NCBI RefSeq assembly: GCF_024498075.1
Contig: NZ_JANHOF010000006.1
Location: 186,001-250,000, forward strand
Source of the DNA: Paenibacillus mendelii
GTDB taxonomy: Bacteria; Bacillota; Bacilli; Paenibacillales; Paenibacillaceae
Length of the DNA stretch: 64,000 nucleotides
Direction of reading: 5' to 3'
Shown here one piece after another: positions 1-9,069 of this stretch (within the stretch, counting starts at the first letter, position 1; every line of letters starts with the position of its first letter). A model generated the notes under the pieces. That model was not told the origin of the DNA. It was given only the letters and a program-made list of their open reading frames with translations, and ran no database searches. The translations under genes and the position numbers were made by a program.

Positions 1-1281
1 ACCATCGTATTTACCCCACTCATCGAACTGTCGTCACCCGTCAATCAGCAGACCGTGACCGAATCCTATATCGATTTTCAGTGGGAGCAGACAGAGGGCG
101 CCACTTATTACAGCTTGGAGGCTACCGTTCCAATTAAAGGCGGATCCGTCGGCACGACGATTCGCACGCATATTAAGGACAACCGGATCCGAATTTCGCT
201 AGACGAGCTCTATGAACATGCGGTGGGGATCTCTTATGGGGAGCCGGGCGATTGGGGCTCGATATCCCCAGGGTCGCTGCTGGGATTCACCGATACGGAG
301 AATCGCTATTCATGGGGGGTATTGGCTTATGATGCAAGCGGTCGTCTGCTGAGTCGAAGCAGTGGATATCGGCTGGGGGAGGACACGGTGGGGAATCTGC
401 CCTTCTTCTATATGAAGGAACGGACGATGACAGAAGCCGATCTACTGCTGCGGGGCGGCAAGCTGGACGCTGCGCTTGCTTCGTACAAGGCAGCTTATGA
501 GCAGAATACGGGTGATGTTCACAGCATGCGGATGATCATTCGCATGCTGGAAGCGAAGGCATCCGTGATGGATGAGACGAAGTATGAGGAGGAGGCGCTG
601 CAAGATCTGGAGAAGCTTCGAAAGCTGCGGCCATCGGCGAATGTTATGAATCGGCTCGCCTCCTATTACTATGAGAAGGAGGACTGGCCTGCGTATCATG
701 AGGCGGTCGATGAATATTTGCGCCTCAGTAAAGTGCCGCTGAACGATTATGAACAGTCAGTTTATGCGACGGCGCTCATGAGACAAGGGAAGCTGAAGGA
801 ATCGTTGGAACGGTTCGAGCAGGCGCTTCGGGTGGATAGCAGCCATAGGTTTGTAGGCAATTACTTGGCGATACTCGTGTATGTGAACCCTTCACTGGAT
901 CCGGCCCTGAAAGCCGCTAATCAATATCCTGAACGCAGCTTCGGCATGGATTCGCGTGATTGGAGCGAGCTCGTGCATAAGCTGCAGGAAGAAGGTAAGC
1001 GGGTGGAGGCAAGCCAGGAAGAGGATCAATATGGAACTGCGGGTCAACCGGACGTGGAAGTGGAAGGACGGGAGAATGGAGATAGGAGCGAACAGCCGGC
1101 GCGGACGGAAGGATGGGAGAAGGAAACCGTTAGTCTACACGGAGCTTACCGGAAAGAGCTGAATAGGGTGCTCGACCTGTACTTCCGAGGTGAAGAAGAG
1201 AAGCTGGAATCCTGGATATCTGAATCCAAAGGCAACCCAGCCATGAGAAAGTTCATGCAAGCGCTGCTCGATGTCGGTTAG
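1..1281 (+). CDS. TPR-repeat protein, 5' end outside window
   Basis: The reading frame is open from base 1, so the true start lies upstream; the first GTG inside the window (55) is not a convincing start because the preceding codons already read as a fold. The first ~130 residues look beta-rich, like a fibronectin- or CBM-type sandwich (pattern SPVNQQTVTESYIDFQWEQT). Residues from about 145 onward form helical TPR-like repeats with the typical G-x-L-x-x-A pattern (RGGKLDAALASYKAAYE; RQGKLKESLERFEQALRVD). A charged, E/G/R-rich linker near 350-375 precedes a short C-terminal helix pair. No catalytic motif is visible. A role as a protein-interaction or surface scaffold is an inference from the architecture only. 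Confidence 0.75.
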   Translation, partial: TIVFTPLIELSSPVNQQTVTESYIDFQWEQTEGATYYSLEATVPIKGGSVGTTIRTHIKDNRIRISLDELYEHAVGISYGEPGDWGSISPGSLLGFTDTENRYSWGVLAYDASGRLLSRSSGYRLGEDTVGNLPFFYMKERTMTEADLLLRGGKLDAALASYKAAYEQNTGDVHSMRMIIRMLEAKASVMDETKYEEEALQDLEKLRKLRPSANVMNRLASYYYEKEDWPAYHEAVDEYLRLSKVPLNDYEQSVYATALMRQGKLKESLERFEQALRVDSSHRFVGNYLAILVYVNPSLDPALKAANQYPERSFGMDSRDWSELVHKLQEEGKRVEASQEEDQYGTAGQPDVEVEGRENGDRSEQPARTEGWEKETVSLHGAYRKELNRVLDLYFRGEEEKLESWISESKGNPAMRKFMQALLDVG

Positions 1282-1311
1282 ATGATCGAGTGATCTGCTG
1301 CAGTGCGAGCG

Positions 1312-1850
1312 CCGTAAGACCACAAAGTGGTCTTACGGATGTTTGCCGCAAGGTAATGCGCAGCTGTAAGACCGTTTATAGGCGTAACAGGACTAGATAC
1401 GCGGTACAGAGCCGCAAGTTAGGCGCCGTAAGACCAGAAAGCGGCGTTACAGACGCCAGTTTCGAGAATAGCCGAGGCTGTAAGGCCGGTTTTAGGCGTA
1501 ACAGCACAAAGACATGCGGTGCAGACACGCAAGTTAGGCGCTGAAAGACCAGAAAGCGGCGTTACAGACGCAAGGCTCTTGAAAATTCGGTCTGTAAGGC
1601 CGGTTTTAGGCGTTACAGATCAAGAAATGCGGTGCAGACACACAAGTTAGGCGCCGTAAGACCAGAAAGCGGCGTTACAGACGCCAGGCTCTTGAAAATT
1701 CGGTCTGTAAGGCCGTTTTTAGGCGTTACAGGACTAGATATGCGGTGCAGACACGCAAGTTAGGTGCTGAAAGACCGGAAAGCGGCGTTACAGACGCCAG
1801 GTTCGTGAAAAACCGTGCTGTAAAGCCGGGTTTAGGCGTAACAGTAGGGT
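1312..1850. repeat. Five-unit intergenic array, ~114-bp period
   Basis: Five imperfect direct units start at about 1312, 1426, 1541, 1654 and 1767, giving periods of 114, 115, 113 and 113. Each unit carries two 27-nt hairpin elements: one of type CCGTAAGACC...GGCGTTACAG and one of type CTGTAAGGCC...GGCGTTACAG (or GTAACAG), separated by a more variable spacer. The copy at 1705-1731 is 25/27 identical to the reverse complement of an element in the array at 33561-34358. No SD-preceded reading frame spans the array. It fills the space between the TPR gene and the palindrome at 1866. Function unknown. Confidence 0.9.
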
Positions 1851-1865
1851 GCTGCACAGAAACGG

Positions 1866-1921
1866 CTAATTAGAGAAACGACGCATACGGCAGCTGCCGT
1901 ATGCGTCGTTTCTCTAATTAG
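1866..1921. repeat. 56-bp perfect palindrome without loop
   Basis: Both arms are 28 bp and match perfectly around the central CAG|CTG (1891-1896). The palindrome starts 2 nt after the stop codon of the minus-strand FAH gene. The end of the arm (GTCGTTTCTCTAATTAG) is T-rich in both directions, so it could terminate transcription from either side. There is no classical uninterrupted U-tract. Confidence 0.9.
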
Positions 1922-1923
1922 GT

Positions 1924-2568
1924 TTACAGCTCAATCCGAAGCGGACCGAACGTAGTCTCAGCGCCGCCTGGAGGCGTTAGCTTCATCTCGATGAGATCGC
2001 CATCCTGCACCGCTCCGACACCTGCAGGGGTACCTGTATAAATGATATCCCCCGCATCCAGTCCGAAGTTAGCGCCAATGTAATCCACTAACGTTTGAAC
2101 GGAGAAGATCATCTCCGCAGGTGAGCCGGATTGAATGGTTTCCCCATTCTTCAGGAGGCTGAACTGCAGCTCCGAGAAGCGGCTACCTTCTTCATAAGGA
2201 ATGAAATCGCTCAAGACGGCCGAACCTTTGAATCCTTTGGCAAGCAGCCAGGGGTGCCGCTTCTCCTTCAACGCCGACTGTACATCTCTAGCGGTCCAGT
2301 CAATTCCGAGGGCAACTCCATCTATCAGCTGCTCCAAGGGCTTGTCCGCTTCGTAAGGCGCCCCGATGCGAACGACCAATTCAATTTCGTGATGGATCTC
2401 TCCGACCCCGCCTGGAAGGCGAAGGGTTCCTGCGGCAGGATGCAGAGCATGAGTCGGCTTGGAAAAAATCATCGGCTGCTCGGGTACGGCGTTTCCCAGC
2501 TCCTTGGCATGCAGCGCGTAATTCCGACCCACACAGTAAATATTTCGAATCGAATCAAATGCGGACAT
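1924..2568 (-). CDS. Fumarylacetoacetate hydrolase (FAH) family protein
   Basis: The 214-residue protein is almost entirely one FAH catalytic domain. It opens with [17 protein letters not shown] and continues with [11 protein letters not shown], the acidic metal-ligand motif [11 protein letters not shown], the segment [14 protein letters not shown], and the closing [17 protein letters not shown] loop. The family hydrolyses C-C bonds in acylpyruvates or decarboxylates oxaloacetate with Mg2+ or Mn2+. Its compact size fits acylpyruvase or YcgM/YisK-like members rather than full-length FAH. The ATG at 2568 is preceded by AAGGAGTGATC. A TATAAT lies at 2593-2598 on the minus strand. The gene stands alone, so the substrate cannot be inferred from its neighbours. 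Confidence 0.9.
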   Translation of the reverse strand: MSAFDSIRNIYCVGRNYALHAKELGNAVPEQPMIFSKPTHALHPAAGTLRLPGGVGEIHHEIELVVRIGAPYEADKPLEQLIDGVALGIDWTARDVQSALKEKRHPWLLAKGFKGSAVLSDFIPYEEGSRFSELQFSLLKNGETIQSGSPAEMIFSVQTLVDYIGANFGLDAGDIIYTGTPAGVGAVQDGDLIEMKLTPPGGAETTFGPLRIEL

Positions 2569-2657
2569 ACGTTGATCACTCCTTTTCTGACCATATTATA
2601 ACGCGTACACGTACTGGATTAAATGATGGATGCCGTTACTCACGGTTTTTTTGTCCA

Positions 2658-2686
2658 TTGACAGGGTATGATGCCCATGGTAGTAT
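2658..2686 (+). promoter_or_regulatory. SigA-type promoter of the Bcr/CflA exporter
   Basis: TTGACA (2658-2663), a 17-bp spacer and TAGTAT (2681-2686) match a vegetative promoter. It lies upstream of the SD-supported start at 2749, which argues against a longer N-terminus for the exporter. Confidence 0.7.
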
Positions 2687-2748
2687 GCCTGAATATCGCG
2701 GCTTGGCTGATCCATTGTCAAGCGCAGACTGACCGTTTAAGGAGACGA

Positions 2749-4002
2749 ATGTTTAACGTTATGAATGCTGCCCCATCATCGAGAATGAACCCCGACAATC
2801 GTTCGCTTCCGTCTACCAGCCGTCTTTGGATGGCGATTATTCTGGGCGGGCTATCCGCATTTGGACCGCTTTGCTTGGACATGTACTTACCGGCGCTTCC
2901 GATATTGGCAGGCGATCTGAACACGAGCGTTTCACTCGCCCAGCTCAGTCTGACCGCATGCATGCTGGGTCTCTCGCTCGGCCAGCTACTAGCAGGACCA
3001 ATCAGTGATGTGCGAGGCCGCCGCTTTCCGCTTCTGATCGGACTTATCGTCTTCGCCGCCACTTCGGTATTATGCGTATTTGCAAATTCCATCTGGCTCT
3101 TTCTGGTCCTGCGATTCATTCAGGGGCTTGCCGGAGCAGCCGGTATCGTCATCTCCCGCGCCATTGTGCGCGATCTCTATTCAGGAACGGAGCTGACGAA
3201 GTTTTATTCGAAGCTTATGCTGGTCAATGGAGCGGCTCCGATTCTCGCTCCGATCATTGGCGGCTTCATTCTGAAGTCGGCCTCGTGGCGCGTGGTCTTC
3301 ATCGTACTAGCCGTCTTCGGATTGGTTATGCTTGTCGGCACCTTGTTCGGACTAAGGGAGTCGCTTCCTGAAGGCCGGCGCACGAAAGGCGGGATCGGAC
3401 AGACGCTGCGGACGTTCGGCGGATTATTCCAAGACCGGATCTTCATGGGCTACGCGCTGACACAAGGCTTCGTAATGGCTGCGATGTTCGCGTATATATC
3501 CGGTTCGCCATTCGTACTGCAGGAATTTTTCGGTGTTACACCGCAAACCTTCAGTTATATCTTTGCAATCAACGGCCTTGGCATCATTGCCGCTACGCAA
3601 ATTACTGGCCGCTTAGCGGGCCGGATCGGCGAGCCAAAGCTGCTCCGGTACGGTCTGAGCATTGCTGCATTCGGCGGCGTGCTGCTGTTTATCGTCATCG
3701 CGGCGGGAGCCGGCTTATATGCTGTGTTAGTTCCGCTGTTCCTGGTCGTGTCGAGCGTCGGAATCGTCTCCACCGCTGGCTTCTCGCTTGCGCTGCAGAA
3801 TCACGGCCAATCCGCAGGCACGGCCTCCGCGCTGCTGGGTCTGCTCTCCTTTATCATCGGCGGTATTGCAGCACCGCTCGTAGGTCTTGGCGGCAGCGGG
3901 ACCGCCATGCCGCTCGGAATCGTCATCCTCGCCGCGGAGGCTGGCGCGGTGCTCTGTTATATGCTCCTTCTTCGGCCGGCAGCGGTGAAGGGCCGCCGGT
4001 AA
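2749..4002 (+). CDS. Bcr/CflA family multidrug efflux MFS transporter
   Basis: I chose the ATG at 2749 (417 aa) because AAGGAGA sits just upstream and the promoter at 2658-2686 would lie inside any longer version. The protein has about 12 hydrophobic segments. Family marks are the first-helix motif LDMYLPALP and the MFS loop 2-3 motif GPISDVRGRRFPLLIG, followed by helix 4 (RFIQGLAGAAGIVISRAIVRD) as in the Bcr/CflA drug:H+ antiporter group. It should act in the cytoplasmic membrane, exporting small toxic compounds. The gene is monocistronic: own promoter upstream, strong terminator downstream. The substrate cannot be read from sequence. Confidence 0.9.
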   Translation: MFNVMNAAPSSRMNPDNRSLPSTSRLWMAIILGGLSAFGPLCLDMYLPALPILAGDLNTSVSLAQLSLTACMLGLSLGQLLAGPISDVRGRRFPLLIGLIVFAATSVLCVFANSIWLFLVLRFIQGLAGAAGIVISRAIVRDLYSGTELTKFYSKLMLVNGAAPILAPIIGGFILKSASWRVVFIVLAVFGLVMLVGTLFGLRESLPEGRRTKGGIGQTLRTFGGLFQDRIFMGYALTQGFVMAAMFAYISGSPFVLQEFFGVTPQTFSYIFAINGLGIIAATQITGRLAGRIGEPKLLRYGLSIAAFGGVLLFIVIAAGAGLYAVLVPLFLVVSSVGIVSTAGFSLALQNHGQSAGTASALLGLLSFIIGGIAAPLVGLGGSGTAMPLGIVILAAEAGAVLCYMLLLRPAAVKGRR

Positions 4003-4010
4003 TTCAATCC

Positions 4011-4050
4011 AAAGTTCGTGCCCTCTTACTTAGGGGCACGGACTTTTTTT
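4011..4050 (+). terminator. Rho-independent terminator of the MFS gene
   Basis: AAAGTTCGTGCCC pairs with GGGCACGGACTTT around a short loop and runs into TTTTTTT. In the minus direction it could also stop readthrough from the AraC gene ending at 4089. Confidence 0.85.
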
Positions 4051-4088
4051 ATCCGCGTGTCTTGATCTGCGGTGAGAAACTCCCGGCA

Positions 4089-4970
4089 TCAGCGCTGGCC
4101 CTCTTCTGAAGAGCGGAGCAGAGCCTTACCCTGCCGATACTCACGCGGAGAGGAGCGCGTAATTTTCTTGAACGTTTTGCCAAAATGCGAGAAATTGCCA
4201 AAGCCAATGGCCGCAGAGATGTCCGTAATGCTCATCGAGGTTTCCTGCAGCAGCCGCTGGGCTTCCTTCACGCGGGTCAAATTCAAATAATCGATAATCG
4301 TGAAGCCCGTGACTTCCTTGAATACGCGGCTCAAATAATACGGGCTGATATAGAAACGCTTCGATAAGTCGTGGATGTGTATCGTTTCGGCGTAATTCGC
4401 GTTCAAATAGCGGGCCACCTCGGAGATTTTACTATGAATAGCAGAGGTGCCTTCCAGCTCAACCGGTACATTCGTCTGCTGGAACCTGGCGCTGAGGAGG
4501 AGGATATCGTTAAGCGCCTGGCTGTAATAGAACTCGCAACCGACGGGTTCCTCATGCAGTTCATTCATCATGCGGTGAATATGGGCGTCGACCAGAAGCC
4601 GGACTTCCTCCGGGAGCCGGACGACGGGGTTATCGGACATGAACGGGCTTAAGAGCAGCTTCGCCTGTGAATCGCTCCAATCGCGGATATAACGGTCATC
4701 GAAGTAAAGGATCACCCGTTGGTGAGAGGAATCTCCGGCCTGTGTCGTCTTATGCACCTCGTTCTTCCGGATGAAGACGATGTCGCCTGCCTGAACCAAG
4801 TAGGAAGCGTCCTTAATAAAGTAGATTCTTGACCCCGACAGCAGATAGTAGATTTCATAATACGGGTGAAAATGGTTTTGCCTCATGTTGTAAGGCTCGA
4901 TACGCCTCGCGTATTCCACATAGAACGGATCGGCTACGCTTCCGTGCTTCATCAAATCGGGGAAGGTCAT
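4089..4970 (-). CDS. AraC family regulator with N-terminal cupin
   Basis: I chose the ATG at 4970 (293 aa). It has GGAGG seven bases upstream, whereas the ATG at 4997 would be almost leaderless behind a TATAAT at 5006-5011. The N-terminal half is a cupin ligand-binding domain (NHFHPYYEIYYLLSG ... LVQAGDIVFIRKNEVHKT). The C-terminal ~100 residues hold two helix-turn-helices (HIHDLSKRFYISPYYLSRVFKEVTG and SITDISAAIGFGNFSHFGKTFKK). The gene is divergent from the oxidoreductase-uxaC operon across about 150 bp, so it probably activates that operon in response to a sugar acid. That target is an inference from gene order. Confidence 0.9.
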   Translation of the reverse strand: MTFPDLMKHGSVADPFYVEYARRIEPYNMRQNHFHPYYEIYYLLSGSRIYFIKDASYLVQAGDIVFIRKNEVHKTTQAGDSSHQRVILYFDDRYIRDWSDSQAKLLLSPFMSDNPVVRLPEEVRLLVDAHIHRMMNELHEEPVGCEFYYSQALNDILLLSARFQQTNVPVELEGTSAIHSKISEVARYLNANYAETIHIHDLSKRFYISPYYLSRVFKEVTGFTIIDYLNLTRVKEAQRLLQETSMSITDISAAIGFGNFSHFGKTFKKITRSSPREYRQGKALLRSSEEGQR

Positions 4971-5123
4971 CCAGCGGCCTCCAGGCTTAAATAGCATTTT
5001 TTGTTATTATAGCAAGATAAGCGGGGTTATAGGGTGTTTAGGCAAAAAACGAGGCGAAAAACATGCAAATTAAGCTTATTCTTAAGGAAGTAACTCATTA
5101 CTATGAGAAAAGGATGAGCCATA

Positions 5124-6416
5124 ATGAGCACGAAGAAAAAATATGTTCTGGTCGGTTCGGGCGGAAGAGCGCAGTTTTTTTACGGGGCGATTGCAACGGA
5201 ATACCGGGATACGTCGGAGCTGCTCGCGTTCTGCGATACGAATCAGACGCGGATGGATTATGCGAATAAGCTTCTGGTGGATAAGTACAACTACAAGCAG
5301 GTGCATACCTACAAAGCGGAGCAATTCGATACGATGATCGAAGAGGAGAAGCCGGATGCCGTCATTGTGACGAGCGTGGACCGCACCCATCATACCTACA
5401 TTATCCGCGCCATGGAACTTGGCTGCGATGTGATTACCGAGAAGCCAATGACGGTGGATGAGCGAAAATGCCAGGACATTCTCGATGCGGTTGAGCGTAC
5501 CGGTCGCAGCGTGCGCGTCACGTTCAACTATCGCTATGCTCCGCATCACACGAAAGCGCGTGAGCTGATTGAGGACGGCACGATCGGAAAGGTAACCTCC
5601 GTCCACTTTGAATGGCTGCTGAATACACAGCATGGCGCAGACTACTTCCGCCGTTGGCATCGCGACAAGCGCAACAGCGGCGGGCTGCTCGTACATAAAT
5701 CGACGCATCACTTCGACCTCGTTAATTTCTGGATCGGCTCCGAGCCGGATACGGTATTCTCGATGGGCGACCTGCTCTTCTACGGCAAGGAGAATGCGGA
5801 GCAGCGCGGGGTGACCAAATTCTACGAACGGGCAACGGGCAATCCGAACGCGAAGGACGATCCGTTCGCGCTCCACTTGGACAGCAACGAACAACTGAAG
5901 GCGTTGTACCTGGATGCCGAGAAGGAAGACGGCTACCGGCGCGACCAGAGTGTGTTCGGCGACGGGATCAGCATTGAGGATACGATGGGCGTGATGGTTC
6001 GCTATAAGAACAACGCGATACTGACCTATTCACTCAATGCCTACATGCCTTGGGAAGGCTATCGGATTGCCTTTAACGGCACGAAGGGCCGGCTCGAAAT
6101 GTCAATCGTCGAGACCTCCTATGTTAATTCAGGCGGCGATAAAGCACTGGAAGGCGCGCTCAAAGGCAAAACGATGACCGTGTTCCCGATGTTCGAGGCA
6201 CCATATAAGGTGGATGTCGAAGAAGGTATAGGCGGACATGGCGGAGGCGATCCGGTGCTGCTCAACGATATTTTTGGCACGCCGGTGGAGGATCGGTATA
6301 AGCGTGCGGCGAATCATATGGATGGAGCGCGTTCGATTCTGACAGGAATTGCGGCCAATCGGTCCATCCGGACCGGGCAGCCCGTCAAGGTCGAGGATTT
6401 GGTCAAATTTCATTAA
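5124..6416 (+). CDS. Gfo/Idh/MocA family NAD(P)-dependent oxidoreductase
   Basis: The 430-residue protein begins with a Rossmann dinucleotide site (YVLVGSGGRAQFF, residues ~7-19). The family E-K-P motif follows near residue 100 (CDVITEKPMTVDE), and HKSTHHFDLVNFW contributes the active-site histidines of the C-terminal alpha/beta domain. Such enzymes oxidise or reduce sugars and inositols. ATG 5124 follows an AAAAGGATG-type SD. The stop is 19 bp before the uxaC start, so the two genes form one operon. An uronate- or hexuronic-acid-related substrate is an inference from uxaC and the divergent AraC gene. Confidence 0.92.
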   Translation: MSTKKKYVLVGSGGRAQFFYGAIATEYRDTSELLAFCDTNQTRMDYANKLLVDKYNYKQVHTYKAEQFDTMIEEEKPDAVIVTSVDRTHHTYIIRAMELGCDVITEKPMTVDERKCQDILDAVERTGRSVRVTFNYRYAPHHTKARELIEDGTIGKVTSVHFEWLLNTQHGADYFRRWHRDKRNSGGLLVHKSTHHFDLVNFWIGSEPDTVFSMGDLLFYGKENAEQRGVTKFYERATGNPNAKDDPFALHLDSNEQLKALYLDAEKEDGYRRDQSVFGDGISIEDTMGVMVRYKNNAILTYSLNAYMPWEGYRIAFNGTKGRLEMSIVETSYVNSGGDKALEGALKGKTMTVFPMFEAPYKVDVEEGIGGHGGGDPVLLNDIFGTPVEDRYKRAANHMDGARSILTGIAANRSIRTGQPVKVEDLVKFH

Positions 6417-6435
6417 CGCGCAAGAGGAGGAACGC

Positions 6436-7863
6436 ATGAAGGTGAAACCGTTCTTGGATGATAACTTTTTGCTGTCAAACGAGGTGGCGGAGCAGCTGTA
6501 CCATGAAGTTGCCGCCAAGCAGCCGATTATCGATTATCACTGCCATCTGAGTCCGCAGGAAATTTACGAGAATAAACGGTTCGGCAATTTGACAGAGCTT
6601 TGGTTATATGGGGATCACTACAAATGGCGGGCGATGCGCGCGAACGGCATTGCAGAGCCCTTCGTGACAGGCGGGGAAGGAGTCACGGATTACGACCGGT
6701 TTCTGGCATGGGCGCAGACGGTTCCGAGCACCCTTGGAAATCCGCTGTATCACTGGTCGCACTTAGAGCTTCAGCGTTATTTCGGGATTACCGACCTCAT
6801 TAACAAGAAGAATGCGCCATCAATCTGGGAACGTGCCAATGCCCAGCTGCAAGACCAGGATTTCACCGTGCGTGAGCTCATCCGCAAGAGCAATGTGCGT
6901 GTCATCTGCACGACGGACGACCCGGCAGATACGCTGGAATATCACATCGGCATACGGGAGCTTGACGATTTTGACTGTGCGGTGCTGCCTTCATTCCGTC
7001 CAGACAAAAGCTTGGAAATCCGCCGCGATACGTTCCTGCCTTGGATCAAGAGAATGGAGACGGCGACAGGTGCGGCCATAACGGATTATGCCCGGCTGCT
7101 GGCTGCGCTTGAGGAGCGCGCCCACTTCTTCGATGAGGCGGGCTGTCTGGTGTCCGACCATGCGCTCGATGTGGTCCCGTATGAGGAGACGACGGCGGAA
7201 GAAGTATCGGCCATATTCGCTAAAGCGCTTTCCGGTCAGCCGGTGAGCGTGGAAGAGGAGCGCAAATACAAGACGCATACGATGCTCTTCCTCGGACGGC
7301 TCTATGCGAAGCTGGGCTGGACGATGCAGCTGCACATTCATGCGAGCCGCAACAACAACAGCCGGATGTTCGGAGCGGTCGGCCCGGATACGGGCTTCGA
7401 TGCCATCCACGATGGTCAGCTCGCCTACCCGCTTGCCAAGCTGCTCGACGGGCTGGAGTCGGCGGGAGCGCTGCCCCAGACCATTCTATATTCCCTCAAT
7501 CCGAAGGATTATTACGTGATGGGCACGATCATGGGAAGCTTCCAGGACGGATCGGTGCCGGGCAAAATACAGCTCGGTTCAGCATGGTGGTTCAACGATA
7601 CGAAGGACGGCATGCTCGAGCAGATGAATGCGCTCGCCAATACGGGCTTGCTCAGCCGGTTTGTCGGCATGCTGACCGATTCCCGCAGCTTCCTCTCATA
7701 CACGAGGCATGAGTATTTCCGCCGGATTCTATGCAGCCTGCTCGGTGAGTGGGTTGTACGCGGCGAAGCGCCTTATGACATGGATCTGCTCGGCACGATG
7801 GTGGAGGACATCTCCTACCAGAATGCCCGCCACTATTTTGGATTTCCGTCATTGAAGGCGTAG
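6436..7863 (+). CDS. uxaC: Glucuronate (uronate) isomerase
   Basis: The start at 6436 is set by AGAGGAGGAACGC and gives 475 residues, the usual UxaC length. Amidohydrolase-type metal ligands appear in DYHCHLSP (His35/His37). Typical UxaC stretches include LTELWLYGDHYKWRAMRANG, the TTDDPAD loop, LHIHASRNNN and the C-terminal YFRRILCSLLGEWVVRGE. The enzyme isomerises D-glucuronate to D-fructuronate (and galacturonate to tagaturonate), the first step of hexuronate catabolism in the cytoplasm. Reductase and dehydratase genes (uxaB/uxuAB) are not in this window; the upstream oxidoreductase may supply a redox step. Confidence 0.95.
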   Translation: MKVKPFLDDNFLLSNEVAEQLYHEVAAKQPIIDYHCHLSPQEIYENKRFGNLTELWLYGDHYKWRAMRANGIAEPFVTGGEGVTDYDRFLAWAQTVPSTLGNPLYHWSHLELQRYFGITDLINKKNAPSIWERANAQLQDQDFTVRELIRKSNVRVICTTDDPADTLEYHIGIRELDDFDCAVLPSFRPDKSLEIRRDTFLPWIKRMETATGAAITDYARLLAALEERAHFFDEAGCLVSDHALDVVPYEETTAEEVSAIFAKALSGQPVSVEEERKYKTHTMLFLGRLYAKLGWTMQLHIHASRNNNSRMFGAVGPDTGFDAIHDGQLAYPLAKLLDGLESAGALPQTILYSLNPKDYYVMGTIMGSFQDGSVPGKIQLGSAWWFNDTKDGMLEQMNALANTGLLSRFVGMLTDSRSFLSYTRHEYFRRILCSLLGEWVVRGEAPYDMDLLGTMVEDISYQNARHYFGFPSLKA

Positions 7864-7965
7864 CGGGGCCCTGTCATTCTGATGAAGTCATTCGAGGAAA
7901 TCCGGGAACAACCGTAATGGGATGAACCTTCTGCCTGTGCAGCGGCTTATGCTCCAATCTCGTAT

Positions 7966-8007
7966 ATGCTGAAGAACCCTGGCCGTATGGCTGGGGTTCT
8001 TCAGCAT
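7966..8007. terminator. Hairpin after the uxaC operon
   Basis: ATGCTGAAGAACCC and GGGTTCTTCAGCAT form a perfect 14-bp stem with a 14-nt loop. No U-tract follows on the plus strand, so it may act as an mRNA 3'-end stabiliser or a weak terminator. Confidence 0.55.
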
Positions 8008-8075
8008 GGGCAATGGACGGCTGCGGACCAATAATTATTAAATGTGTGTTTGGTTGTTATTGATTGTTTTTTATA

Positions 8076-8105
8076 TTGACTTATAGGGCTGTGCGGCGTT
8101 AAGAT
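8076..8105 (+). promoter_or_regulatory. Putative SigA promoter of EamA gene
   Basis: TTGACT (8076-8081), an 18-bp spacer and TAAGAT (8100-8105) lie 41 bp before the EamA start. Confidence 0.5.
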
Positions 8106-8146
8106 AACACCGTATTGATGAATTCGTTATGTAGGAAGTGAGAAGA

Positions 8147-9004
8147 ATGATCGTCGCATTGCTGCTTGTTCTATGCTCGGGCTTAACACATGCGGTATGG
8201 AATTTGTTTACGAAGACGAGTAAGAATAAGCGTGTGTTCCTATGGTGGATTCATATATTCGCCACGGTGACACTGCTGCCGAACTTCATCATGGAGCTAA
8301 GCAAAGGTGGGTTCGGCTACAAGGGTATTCTCTTAATGGGGGGCTCGCTGCTGTTTCAATGTCTGTACATTCTACTGCTCCCAAGAGCCTACGAGCGTGG
8401 AGACATGTCCCGAACGTATCCGATCATGAGGGGAACCGGGGCGCTGCTTGTCCCTATCGTCAGTGTCTGGTTGTATGGGGAATCCTTATCGCTTGTCGGA
8501 TGGTTAGGTGTATTAAGCATCGCGGCCGGCTTGTTCGTCATCGGCGGTTTTGCCGGAAAGAGAGTAAAGGGCGAACACTCGATGATGTACTACTTGGTAC
8601 CGGCCTTCATGAATGGCCTTTGTATCACCGGCTACGTCCTGATCGACAAGACGCTGCTCCATTACCTGTCGCCATTGTCGCTGCTGGAACTCGGCAATAT
8701 CGCCTACATTCTCATTCTGACTCCGATCGTCCTGCGCTCGGGAGAGATGAAGAAGGAACTGGCGATCAATTGGCGGACGATTTCAGTCGGGGCCGTATTA
8801 TCGCCGGGCTCCTATTTCCTGTTCCTGCTCGCGGTCAATATGGCGCCGCTATCCCATGTTGCTCCTATTCGTGAAATGGGTACGGTATTCGGGACGCTGC
8901 TTGGCGTCTTCCTGCTGAAGGAGTCTAACGGCTGGCAGCGAATTGCGATGTCGGGTGTAATTACCGCCGGTGTTATCTCGATCGGGTTCTGGGGAACGCC
9001 TTAA
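8147..9004 (+). CDS. EamA/DMT family transporter
   Basis: The ATG at 8147 lies 6 nt after AGGAAGTGAG; a GTG at 8138 falls inside that SD and is less likely. The 285-residue protein has about ten hydrophobic helices in two EamA halves. The first carries THAVWNLFTKTSKN and the PRAYERGDMSRTYPIMRGTG loop; the second ends with GTVFGTLLGVFLLKES. The family exports or imports amino acids, nucleosides or sugars across the plasma membrane. It is a single gene with its own promoter and a shared bidirectional terminator. No neighbour points to a substrate. Confidence 0.88.
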   Translation: MIVALLLVLCSGLTHAVWNLFTKTSKNKRVFLWWIHIFATVTLLPNFIMELSKGGFGYKGILLMGGSLLFQCLYILLLPRAYERGDMSRTYPIMRGTGALLVPIVSVWLYGESLSLVGWLGVLSIAAGLFVIGGFAGKRVKGEHSMMYYLVPAFMNGLCITGYVLIDKTLLHYLSPLSLLELGNIAYILILTPIVLRSGEMKKELAINWRTISVGAVLSPGSYFLFLLAVNMAPLSHVAPIREMGTVFGTLLGVFLLKESNGWQRIAMSGVITAGVISIGFWGTP

Positions 9005-9020
9005 TAAAACGATTTACAAT

Positions 9021-9064
9021 GCACAAGATGCCCCCGGAGCTGGTCGGAAAGGGGCATCTTGTGC
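9021..9064. terminator. Bidirectional terminator between convergent genes
   Basis: GCACAAGATGCCCC pairs perfectly with GGGGCATCTTGTGC over 14 bp. It sits between the EamA gene (+) and the PPDK-N gene (-); the flanks are T/A-rich toward the EamA side. Confidence 0.75.
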
Positions 9065-9069
9065 TGCCG

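Noticed and set aside
2668..2748. N-terminal extension of the Bcr/CflA exporter
   Set aside because: The extension covers the promoter and SD; the ATG at 2749 is better supported.
5082..5894. 270-codon minus-strand frame inside the oxidoreductase gene
   Set aside because: It is a shadow of the well-supported Gfo/Idh/MocA gene, with no recognisable domain or SD.
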